This document shows, piece by piece, positions 5,995 through 11,932 of a DNA stretch of 12,219 bases. Numbering within the stretch: position 1 is the first letter of the stretch; the number at the start of each line of letters is the position of its first letter. The stretch spans positions 1-12,219 of the forward strand of contig JBBRMT010000141.1 of NCBI GenBank assembly GCA_038230695.1, in the 5' to 3' direction. A program made the translations under genes and the position numbers. The stretch is from QHBQ01 sp038230695 (GTDB taxonomy: Bacteria > Chloroflexota > Chloroflexia > QHBQ01). The notes below the pieces were generated by a model. That model saw only the letters and a program-made list of their open reading frames with translations, searched no databases and was not told the origin of the DNA.

Positions 5995-6825
5995 CTATCT
6001 CGCCTTGTCGCCGCTGTTATCGGGCGGCTGGTCGTAAGGTGGTTGACCGTAAGGTGGCTGACCATAAGGCGGGGGCGGCGTTTCACCGCCGATGGTCGTG
6101 GGTGGATGCGGATAGTTGGGGTCGTTGGGGTTGTAGCTAGCCGATGGCTGGCCGTATGGCGGCTGGCCGTACACTGGCGGCTGGCCGTATGGCGACTGTT
6201 GGGGATAGAGCGGTTGGCCGGGCAGCGGCGGGGTCTCACCACCGATGACTGCGGGCGGATGGGGATAGTTGGGGTTTACCTTGTCGTAGCCCATCGGCGG
6301 CTGTCCATAGTAGGGCTGACCTGCGCCGAGATAGGGCTGGGCTGCAAGTGGCTTTTGCGGCTTGAACGACTGCCCGATCATGCCGCCCAAAGCTCCGAAC
6401 ATTGCCCAGAGAATCGCCCCACCACCGATGCAGCAGAGGCCGATACCGAGCGGGCCAAAGTTGCGTATCGTTTGGACGACTTGCTCCGGGCTAAGACCGG
6501 CGCTGGCTAGCTGCGATGCAGTGCCAGACTGGGCAGTTATATCCGCTACCAGTTGCGCGTCACTTACGCTGTTCAGGTTGATTGATGCGATCACGGTGAC
6601 GACCACCCCGAATAGGAGGCCCGCTATCGCTGCGCCAATCGCGCCGCTACCTGCCCCCCCGCCGATACTGCGCGGGCCGAGCAGGAAGATACCCGCCAGC
6701 AGGCCGGTGACCAGCGGCATGATCAGCAGCAGCAGGCCGCTAAAAGGAATAACGTTGCCGATGAATACCAGAGCGACTGCAATCACCGCCCCGACTATCC
6801 CACCCTTTACCCCTGCCATCAACAT
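5995..6825 (-). CDS. Four-TM protein with Pro/Gln/Tyr-rich repeat tail
   Basis: This 276-aa protein is not assigned to a named family. The N-terminal half has glycine-rich hydrophobic segments at about 8-28, 29-50, 60-82 and 125-150. The 82-125 loop contains 'SPEQVVQTIRNFG'. The C-terminal half (about 155-276) is low-complexity, rich in Pro, Gln, Gly and Tyr. It contains two copies of a module beginning 'NPNYPHPP..IGGETPP' and several 'YGQPPYGQPP' blocks. Tails like this are common on bacterial small membrane proteins and may mediate assembly; that is inference. AAAGGAG lies 10 bases before the ATG at 6825, favouring it over the ATG two codons on. It heads a two-gene unit with the DUF4126 gene. 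Confidence 0.75.
   Translation of the reverse strand: MLMAGVKGGIVGAVIAVALVFIGNVIPFSGLLLLIMPLVTGLLAGIFLLGPRSIGGGAGSGAIGAAIAGLLFGVVVTVIASINLNSVSDAQLVADITAQSGTASQLASAGLSPEQVVQTIRNFGPLGIGLCCIGGGAILWAMFGALGGMIGQSFKPQKPLAAQPYLGAGQPYYGQPPMGYDKVNPNYPHPPAVIGGETPPLPGQPLYPQQSPYGQPPVYGQPPYGQPSASYNPNDPNYPHPPTTIGGETPPPPYGQPPYGQPPYDQPPDNSGDKAR
6049..6288 (-). repeat. Two-copy coding repeat in the tail of the 276-aa protein
   Basis: Residues 180-207 (6288-6205) and 231-259 (6135-6049) are the same module, with a period of 51 residues (153 bp). Each reads Y-x-x-x-x-PNYPHPP-x-x-IGGETPP followed by YGQPP-type units. Many codon differences between the copies show that the duplication is old. Confidence 0.7.
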
Positions 6826-6887
6826 CGCTGCTGCGCTCCTTTCATAGACCGCCTGCGCTATACCGCCAGGTTGCCGTTACTTCTATT

Positions 6888-6926
6888 ATTATAGCCAAGC
6901 ATAGCAGATAGTCGGCCAAAGGTCAA
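6888..6926 (-). promoter_or_regulatory. Candidate promoter(s) of the 276-aa/DUF4126 unit
   Basis: On the minus strand TTGACC (6926-6921) is followed after 17 bp by TATGCT (6903-6898). A consensus TATAAT lies slightly downstream at 6893-6888 but lacks a matching -35. The site is 60-100 bp before the ATG at 6825, and the preceding kinase gene ends at 7037, so this unit probably starts its own transcript. Confidence 0.45.
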
Positions 6927-6934
6927 CCTTTGGC
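6915..6934. promoter_or_regulatory. Dyad overlapping the -35 box; candidate operator
   Basis: GCCAAAGGT and ACCTTTGGC are perfect 9-bp inverted arms separated by CA. The dyad covers the TTGACC -35 hexamer at 6921-6926, a usual place for a repressor site. It shares the 9-2-9 geometry of the local palindromes but lacks their GGGGCG/CCTAC sequence. Confidence 0.4.
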
Positions 6935-6974
6935 AAGTTGCAGGGTTTATGTCACGTTTTTGCATACCCAACCA

Positions 6975-6998
6975 GGGCGAACAACGGTTCGCCCCTAC
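6975..6998 (+). repeat. GTAGGGGCG-family palindrome, intergenic
   Basis: The arms GGGCGAAC and GTTCGCCC enclose AACG (6975-6994), followed by CTAC. It lies 38 bp downstream of the kinase stop on the minus strand. It could form a hairpin in the kinase mRNA 3' end, but there is no T-run for a standard terminator. Confidence 0.75.
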
Positions 6999-7036
6999 AG
7001 ATCACTAGCACGGCTAAATGTGACGAACATCCAAAA

Positions 7037-7978
7037 CTAGCTTCTCTTCACTCGCGGCCACGCGCCGCGCTGGGTGACTGCCCGCGCCCCGGCAATGCTG
7101 GCGCGGCGCATCGCCTTGACGATGGTTGGCTGATCGAGCGCGGCGGGAAGTTGACCACTGTTGAGGATGCTACTGAGCAATGCAGCGGTGAAGGCATCCC
7201 CCGCGCCGGTGGTATCTACCACCCGCTTGACGGTGCGGGCTGGCACGCTGCCGCGCACCCCGCTGGGGCGATGTAGATAGAGGCTGCCCGCGCCGCCGCA
7301 GGTGAGCGCAATCAGGCTGGGGCGCGGTTGTGCGCCGAGGTATGCGGCGATCGCGTCGAGCGCGGCTTCTGGCTGCTGCTGGCCGGTAAGGTAGGCGGCC
7401 TCCTCATCGCTCAACTTCATGATGTCGGCGGCGCGAATGCCACGCCAGCACTGCTCGGCGATCTCCTGCGCCCTGGGCCACAGCGCGAGGCGGATGGTCA
7501 CGTCGAAGTTGATGATCGCCCCGCCGTTGCGGGCCGCCTCGACCGCCTGCCAGGTGGCAGTGCGAGCCGGTTCGCGGCTTAGGCTGACACTGCCGAAGTG
7601 CAACGCCCGCGCATGGCTAACGTAAGCCGCAGCCTCGGCGTTTAGTTCCAGCAGCGCATCTGCGCCGCTGACAAACTCGAAGTCACGTTCGCCCTTAGCG
7701 GTAAGCGACACGAATGCCAACGTGGTCGCTGCGCCCACGCAAGTCTGCACGCGGCTGGCATCCACCCGCCGCGCCGCCAGAGCCGAACGCAGATAGCGGC
7801 CAAAGCCATCGCTGCCCACCGCGCCAACGAAGCCGACCTGCTGCCCCAGCGATGCCAGCCAGACGGCAACGTTGGCCGGTGCGCCGCCAGCATTGCGGCT
7901 GAAGCTGCCCACATCCTCGATGCGCCCGGCGCTGAGGGCCACGAAGTCTATCAATATCTCGCCAATGCACACGATCAT
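7037..7978 (-). CDS. PfkB-family carbohydrate kinase (fructokinase-like)
   Basis: This 313-aa protein has the full-length ribokinase fold. It phosphorylates a sugar with ATP, and the closest resemblance is to fructokinases. 'MIVCIGEILIDFV' is the first strand. 'NAGGAPANVAVWLASLG' (29-45) is PfkB signature 1 and binds the sugar. 'DTTGAGDAFTAALLSS' (255-270) is signature 2, with the anion-hole glycines and the catalytic base D261. 'KLSDEEAAYLTG' (188-199) is the usual helix. The substrate-side motif usually written DPN in fructokinases is D159-V-T here. The start ATG has AAGG about 7 bases upstream. It is flanked by repeats and has no sugar transporter, regulator or hydrolase beside it, so the substrate cannot be deduced from context. 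It seems unrelated to the neighbouring membrane genes. Confidence 0.9.
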   Translation of the reverse strand: MIVCIGEILIDFVALSAGRIEDVGSFSRNAGGAPANVAVWLASLGQQVGFVGAVGSDGFGRYLRSALAARRVDASRVQTCVGAATTLAFVSLTAKGERDFEFVSGADALLELNAEAAAYVSHARALHFGSVSLSREPARTATWQAVEAARNGGAIINFDVTIRLALWPRAQEIAEQCWRGIRAADIMKLSDEEAAYLTGQQQPEAALDAIAAYLGAQPRPSLIALTCGGAGSLYLHRPSGVRGSVPARTVKRVVDTTGAGDAFTAALLSSILNSGQLPAALDQPTIVKAMRRASIAGARAVTQRGAWPRVKRS

Positions 7979-8006
7979 GGTTTGCCTTAGATCCCATCTC
8001 CCTGTG

Positions 8007-8361
8007 GGCTAATCCTTACCCCCCAACGTTGAAGGGCAGTAGTGGAGGGGGATAAGCCGCCACTCGCCAAGTTACTGAGGCTTGGGGGCGTAGCCCCTGC
8101 TTGCAAGTGTACCAATGCTTATCGCCACCCTCAATGTGCCAACGCCAGTAGCAACTCTATGGCACGATGAATGCGGCGCAAGGGTTCACTCTGGTCATCG
8201 CGCTACGCATCGCTACAACATTGGCCGCTAATAAGCAGAAGAATGAGCATTGCGTTGCGGCAAGCAAGGGCTGCGCCCCCAACCCCCAGTAACGTGGCAA
8301 GCCGCTTGCTCGCTTGCACCTTTTACTACGCGATGTTTTTACTTGTGGGTAAGGTTTAGCC
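8007..8361. repeat. 355-bp MITE-like element with long imperfect inverted repeats
   Basis: Left arm 8007-8122 and right arm 8243-8361 are imperfect inverted copies. Outer ends: GGCTAATCCTTACCC (8007-8021) versus the complement of 8347-8361, one mismatch in 15. Core: 8072-8104 versus the complement of 8260-8292, four mismatches in 33, containing TTACTG and TTGGGGGCG. Inner ends: CAATGCTTAT (8113-8122) versus the complement of 8243-8252, one mismatch in 10. The spacer 8123-8242 has no convincing gene. No target duplication is evident. This accounts for most of the otherwise gene-free stretch 7979-8504 upstream of the sugar kinase. Confidence 0.6.
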
Positions 8362-8377
8362 ATTCGCGAGAGGTTGA

Positions 8378-8400
8378 ATGAGGGTGCGGTTCGCCCTCAT
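8378..8400. repeat. Short palindrome, diverged member of the GGGCG family
   Basis: ATGAGGG (8378-8384) pairs with CCCTCAT (8394-8400) around TGCGGTTCG. The minus strand reads GGGCGAACCGCACCC, like the loop region of other copies. It lies between the inverted-repeat element and the terminator. Confidence 0.5.
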
Positions 8401-8451
8401 GAAAATGCCTATCATGTAAGGGGTTTACATAATAAATGCGGATCGAACAAC

Positions 8452-8483
8452 AAAAAAGGCTGGCGTTATCTTACCGCCAGCCT
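8452..8483 (-). terminator. Rho-independent terminator after the LytM-domain gene
   Basis: On the minus strand a perfect 9-bp stem AGGCTGGCG / CGCCAGCCT (8483-8475 with 8465-8457) encloses a 9-nt loop and runs into a T-tract (8457-8452). It lies 22 bp past the stop at 8505 and closes the transcript carrying the glucosaminidase, VirB4-like and LytM-domain genes. Confidence 0.92.
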
Positions 8484-8504
8484 GGGGTGGTGTCAAGCTG
8501 CTTG

Positions 8505-9266
8505 CTACTTCAGATAATCGGTGGGGTTTACGTTGGTGCAACTACGGGCGGCGGTGCCGGATGACTGGGGGTCGCCGCTGCACTGCCATACCTGATAGTT
8601 AAGTTCGGGGCCGCCCGCCGCGCCGCTGCTACCCATCGTGCCGATGATGTCGCCGCGCTTGACCGGCTGCCCATCGCTAATGCTGATGCTCTGCAAGTGG
8701 CCGTAGATGGTGGTGTAGCCGTTGCCAATCACGTAGACGAGGTTGCCGTAGGTGGGATCGTTGTGCAAGGTCTTGACCAGCCCAGCGTGGGTGGCGTTGA
8801 CGGAAGAGCCGAGGCCGCCGCTGGCGAAAGCAATCTCTACCGCGCCGCGATTGCCGGGGCCGCCGTTCGCGGCGTAATCCTTAACGATTGACCAGTCACT
8901 GCGGCTGGGGTCGAGCGGCGAAACGGAGGGCCGATCCGCATTGCCCGCCAGGTTCGCCACCGCTGCGCCTAGATTGGCGTTCGCCACTGGCTGGCTGGAC
9001 GATTGCGCCATCTGCGGCTGGCTGAACGAGCCGGACGAGATCGCGCTCATCCCCCCGCTGCCGTTGTTAACGAAGGCGGCGGGCTGGGCGGTAGCCTTGC
9101 TGGGCGCGTGCGAGATAATCACCAGGGCAATCAGCAGGAAGAGGCCCACAGCGGCGTAGCCCGCGATGGTAAGCCACTTCTTGCGGCGGGCTGCATCACC
9201 CCCACTGAAGTTGGGGCGGCGCAGATTGATGGTGGGTAGGTTGAACTTAGGGCGCGACATCCTCAT
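8505..9266 (-). CDS. Membrane-anchored LytM/M23-domain protein, metal ligands lost
   Basis: This 253-aa protein has a basic N-terminus, one transmembrane segment (about 32-51), a low-complexity Ser/Ala/Gln linker (about 55-120) and a LytM (peptidase M23) domain (about 135-250). The domain is recognised by 'YGNLVYVIGNGYTTIYGHL' (173-191) and 'GQPVKRGDIIGTMGSSG' (199-215). Active M23 enzymes cut peptidoglycan cross-bridges using zinc held by HxxxD and HxH. Here the first His/Asp pair is replaced (R140, E144) and 'GPHLH' reads G-P-E-L-N (219-223). Only the H190 of 'YGHL' remains. It is therefore probably a binding or regulatory domain, as in EnvC-type proteins, or a structural part of an envelope machine. 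Cys229 and Cys243 could pair. The start at 9266 has a perfect AGGAGG 6 bases upstream. It is the last gene before the terminator. Confidence 0.85.
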   Translation of the reverse strand: MRMSRPKFNLPTINLRRPNFSGGDAARRKKWLTIAGYAAVGLFLLIALVIISHAPSKATAQPAAFVNNGSGGMSAISSGSFSQPQMAQSSSQPVANANLGAAVANLAGNADRPSVSPLDPSRSDWSIVKDYAANGGPGNRGAVEIAFASGGLGSSVNATHAGLVKTLHNDPTYGNLVYVIGNGYTTIYGHLQSISISDGQPVKRGDIIGTMGSSGAAGGPELNYQVWQCSGDPQSSGTAARSCTNVNPTDYLK

Positions 9267-9272
9267 GATACT

Positions 9273-9278
9273 CCTCCT
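9273..9278 (-). promoter_or_regulatory. Ribosome binding site of the LytM-domain gene
   Basis: AGGAGG is the strongest Shine-Dalgarno sequence in the window. It lies 6 bases before the ATG at 9266 and 12 bases before the next in-frame ATG at 9260, so it selects the first. Confidence 0.8.
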
Positions 9279-9281
9279 GAC

Positions 9282-9316
9282 TGAATGTTGAATGTTGGGG
9301 CGGGTTGCACTTGCCC
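9282..9316 (+). repeat. Composite repeat: two heptads plus GGGGCG palindrome
   Basis: Two tandem TGAATGT heptads (9282-9295) lead directly into GGGGCGGGTTGCACTTGCCC (9297-9316), a diverged palindrome. The order of heptads then GGGGCG is the same as at 2315-2381 and 11851-11911. It lies just upstream of the LytM-domain ribosome binding site. Confidence 0.6.
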
Positions 9317-9360
9317 TGGCCGATTATTGTGAGCGAGTGGCATTCGCCTCGCGCCCCCAG

Positions 9361-9379
9361 CCCCTCCCCGCAGGAGGGG
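9361..9379. repeat. G/C-rich hairpin after the VirB4-like gene
   Basis: CCCCTCC (9361-9367) pairs with GGAGGGG (9373-9379) around CCGCA, 7 bases past the VirB4-like stop. There is no T-run. Its CCCCTCC...GGAGGGG composition matches the repeat units inserted in the VirB4-like gene, so it is probably another copy of that family rather than a terminator. Confidence 0.55.
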
Positions 9380-9386
9380 AGAACAA

Positions 9387-11849
9387 CTAGATCACATTGA
9401 CGATGGCGCTGCCGCTGGGTTGGGCAAGTAGCGCCTGGTTCTTTGCCAGATTCGGCACGGCACGGGCGGCGCGGGACGATAGCGCGGCGAGGGCGGCCAA
9501 CTCACTGCTGCCGTCCTGGCGCAGCAACAGGTGGTTGGGGATAAGACTGAGCAACGCAACGTTGGCGGGATCAGCTAGCAAATCGTCGGCCTGGTTAGCC
9601 AGCAGCCAGAGGTTGACCCCTTGACCTCCATCCAGCGTGCGGCTGATGGCGCGACTGAGCGCGGCATCCTCCAGCGCGACGGGCGCGGCGGCGAACAGCA
9701 TGGTGGTCGGCACGACGGGGTGGCGAAGGTTGGGGAAGCCGGGCATCGCCACGCCGGGGGCGGCATCAAGCAGCGCGGTTAGCAAGCGGCGGGCGGTCAT
9801 GTTGGCGAGGTAAGCGGCCAACTCTGGCGGCGTGTCATCGTTAGCGCGACCAATAAAGACTAGCGGCGCGACGGGTGCAGGTGTGCTGTCGTCGCTCTTG
9901 CCCAGCATCTTCGGCTGCTCGTCGGCGAACAGCGCCCGCCAGCGACCCCGCGCAATGATGTTGAGGGCGCGGGCGAGAGGCGTGTAGCCGCCCGCCCGCA
10001 CGTCGCCATAGAGCCGCTGCAAGGTAAGCGGCTGGTTGCGTTCCAGGTAGCCGAGGCCAAGCTGGAACAGCGCGGCGCTGAGATTGCTGACCTGCTCCTC
10101 GTCCAGCCCTCCCGCCAGCCTACTAAGCAGCGCCGCCGTCTCCGCCACCCAGCGGGCAAAACTGGTCGGGTCGTCAAGCTCGGTGCGCGATGCGGCGATC
10201 AGATTGAGGTCGCCCCCCTGCGATACTGCGCCAGGGACGATGTACTGGCCGCCCAGGGCGGCGCAGAACTCGCGCCACTCGCCGTCGGGGTCGTAGCCAT
10301 AGAGGTCGTAACCGGCGACGTAATCGAGCAGCGCCCACTGGTGGATGGTGTAGCTGCGCTGCGGTTCGCTGCCGCCGCTGATGGTGCGATGGCCGGGTTC
10401 ACCGCTTGCCTGCGGCGCGAAGCCGATCACGCTACGATCACGCGCCAGGCCGAGCGGCGGCAAGTCGGTGTCCGTAGTCTGATTGTTCGCCAGCCAGAGC
10501 AGCGGCGCGGCAGCAGCGGCGGTAAGAGTGAACTGTCGCCCCGCGGAGTTGCGGTTGATCGGCAGGCTGCTACGCAGCCCGCGCTCGACGCTCTGCCGCC
10601 CCTTCAGTTGCTGCGGGTTGAAGCCCAATCGCTTTAGCTCGGCGCTGAAGCGGTTGCGGGTCGCCACCTCCTGCCCATGTGTCGCCCGCAGGGTGAACAG
10701 CATACTGACCTCGCGCAGCCGCTCCTCGCCGCGCTGCAACTGGGCTAGTCGTTGCTCCACCTCGCGCCGCTCCAACAGCAGGCTCTCGCGCTCGGCATCG
10801 TCGTCACGCAACTCTGGGTCGCTGTAAACCACCTGCAAACGGCGCGTGCTACGCCCCTCCCCCAGAGGGGGAGGTTGGGAGGGGGAGTGGGAACCTCTGG
10901 CAAGCTCTGGAAGCGGCTGGGTGAGAGGTCTTCGTCCCTCCCCCTCCGGGAGAGGCTGGGTGAGGGTAAGTTCATCCTCAGCCAGCGCGTCAATCTCGGT
11001 CAGCCGCGCCTCGATGTGGGTGAGGCGACGCTCCAGCACCATCTGCATCTCCACCTCGTAGCGGGCGGGCTGGATATGCACGCACAGGTCATATTCACTG
11101 GCGGCCAGCGCATCGCTACGCAACACCGGCCAGAGCCACTCGCCAGCGGGCGCGGCGGGGGTGGGCGGCTGCGCGGTGTAGAAGCTAAGGTTGACGCTGC
11201 GTTCCAGCAAAATGCTATCATTGCCCAGATAGAGGCCGTTGGGACTGAGCAGGCTGATTGGGTTGCTTGCATCAGCTTCCTGAGCGGCGGGGCTGGCCGG
11301 GCGCAAGTAGGCGTGCAGCAAGGCGATTATCTGGGCTGCAACCAGCGGCTCGGCCTCGAATGGCAGGCTGGTGTAGAGCAAGGCCAGCCGCTGCGCCAGT
11401 TCCGCCTCGCTGGGGGCGCTCACCGCCAGCCCACACCAGACCTCTGCCGCGCCATATTCGCCCCAGCGGGCCACCATCCGCTCCTTGAAGTCGGCCCAGA
11501 CCATCTCGCCTGCCACTGGCTGTGCCACAAAGCGACGGGCAATGCGCTTGCGCCACTTTGCCAGATATGCCTCACGGTCGAGCCGCCGCCGCTGGAGGAT
11601 AAACTGCACCGGAAAATCGGGCAAATGTTGCTGGATGCGGGACAACGCTTCACGTTCGGCATCGCCGCTGCCCAGCCAGTAGTTAAGCCCCTGCAAGCGC
11701 AACAGGGCGGTCAGCCCGCCGCCGGTCAGTTGCACCGCGCCAAAGCGTTCGCCGCCCGCGTCGTTAAGCACGGCGTAGACATCATTGAAGCCTAGCCGTC
11801 GCTCGATGGCGCGGGCATCGTATTTGGTGCTGAGGATGGAGAGAAGCAT
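9387..11849 (-). CDS. VirB4/TraC-like conjugation ATPase homologue with degenerate nucleotide site
   Basis: This 820-aa protein has VirB4 length and order. An N-terminal domain opens 'LSILSTKYDARAIERRLGF' and includes 'LPDFPVQFILQRRRLD' (about 76-91). A linker with a charged coiled region (about 270-395) follows, then a C-terminal RecA-like domain. The sequence at 492-525 aligns without gaps to the VirB4 Walker A/post-Walker block. The P-loop GxxxxGKS reads G-G-S-E-P-Q-R-S (492-499), and the later 'DPEGEY' reads D-P-D-G-E-W (520-525). The Walker B 'DEAW' region reads L-F-A-A-A-P-V-A (718-725). VirB4 proteins power type IV secretion and conjugation; this one probably cannot hydrolyse ATP. Residues about 294-335 are repeat-encoded. 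The ATG at 11849 is chosen because family-like sequence starts there; an in-frame GTG at 11909 would add 20 residues translated from a repeat. Neither has a good Shine-Dalgarno sequence. Confidence 0.75.
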   Translation of the reverse strand: MLLSILSTKYDARAIERRLGFNDVYAVLNDAGGERFGAVQLTGGGLTALLRLQGLNYWLGSGDAEREALSRIQQHLPDFPVQFILQRRRLDREAYLAKWRKRIARRFVAQPVAGEMVWADFKERMVARWGEYGAAEVWCGLAVSAPSEAELAQRLALLYTSLPFEAEPLVAAQIIALLHAYLRPASPAAQEADASNPISLLSPNGLYLGNDSILLERSVNLSFYTAQPPTPAAPAGEWLWPVLRSDALAASEYDLCVHIQPARYEVEMQMVLERRLTHIEARLTEIDALAEDELTLTQPLPEGEGRRPLTQPLPELARGSHSPSQPPPLGEGRSTRRLQVVYSDPELRDDDAERESLLLERREVEQRLAQLQRGEERLREVSMLFTLRATHGQEVATRNRFSAELKRLGFNPQQLKGRQSVERGLRSSLPINRNSAGRQFTLTAAAAAPLLWLANNQTTDTDLPPLGLARDRSVIGFAPQASGEPGHRTISGGSEPQRSYTIHQWALLDYVAGYDLYGYDPDGEWREFCAALGGQYIVPGAVSQGGDLNLIAASRTELDDPTSFARWVAETAALLSRLAGGLDEEQVSNLSAALFQLGLGYLERNQPLTLQRLYGDVRAGGYTPLARALNIIARGRWRALFADEQPKMLGKSDDSTPAPVAPLVFIGRANDDTPPELAAYLANMTARRLLTALLDAAPGVAMPGFPNLRHPVVPTTMLFAAAPVALEDAALSRAISRTLDGGQGVNLWLLANQADDLLADPANVALLSLIPNHLLLRQDGSSELAALAALSSRAARAVPNLAKNQALLAQPSGSAIVNVI
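10850..10970. repeat. In-frame G/C-rich repeat cluster inside the VirB4-like gene
   Basis: About 120 bp consist of units related to 'CTCACCCAGCC..TCCC' alternating with hairpins, for example CCTCCCCC (10856-10863) pairing with GGGGGAGG (10867-10874). Read in the gene's frame it gives 'LTQPLPEGEG', 'LTQPLPELARG' and 'PSQPPPLGEG', low-complexity peptide unlike the flanking helices. The reading frame stays open through it and downstream homology resumes. Confidence 0.75.
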
Positions 11850-11850
11850 A

Positions 11851-11911
11851 ATGGTAAATGGTGAATGGTAAATGTTGGATGTTGGATGGTAGGGGCGGGT
11901 TGCGTTCACCC
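11851..11911 (+). repeat. Composite repeat: six heptads plus GTAGGGGCG palindrome
   Basis: Six tandem heptads (ATGGTAA, ATGGTGA, ATGGTAA, ATGTTGG, ATGTTGG, ATGGTAG; 11851-11892) run into GTAGGGGCGGG...CACCC (11889-11911). It occupies the gap between the glucosaminidase-like gene and the VirB4-like gene, directly against the VirB4-like ATG. This leaves no room for a normal ribosome binding site. Confidence 0.75.
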
Positions 11912-11932
11912 TTCGTTGACTCGATGTTTATC

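Noticed and set aside
8157..8363. Opposed 62-68-codon open frames in the kinase/LytM gap
   Set aside because: No ribosome binding site, biased composition and no recognisable motif; they fall mostly in the inverted-repeat element.
10752..11795. 347-codon plus-strand open frame
   Set aside because: It is the antisense shadow of the VirB4-like gene, including its repeat cluster. Composition is Gln/Gly/His-rich with no domain pattern, and the sense frame has clear family structure.
2315..11911. Spaced palindromes as a CRISPR array
   Set aside because: The copies are kilobases apart or inside genes, with no regular spacers and no cas genes.
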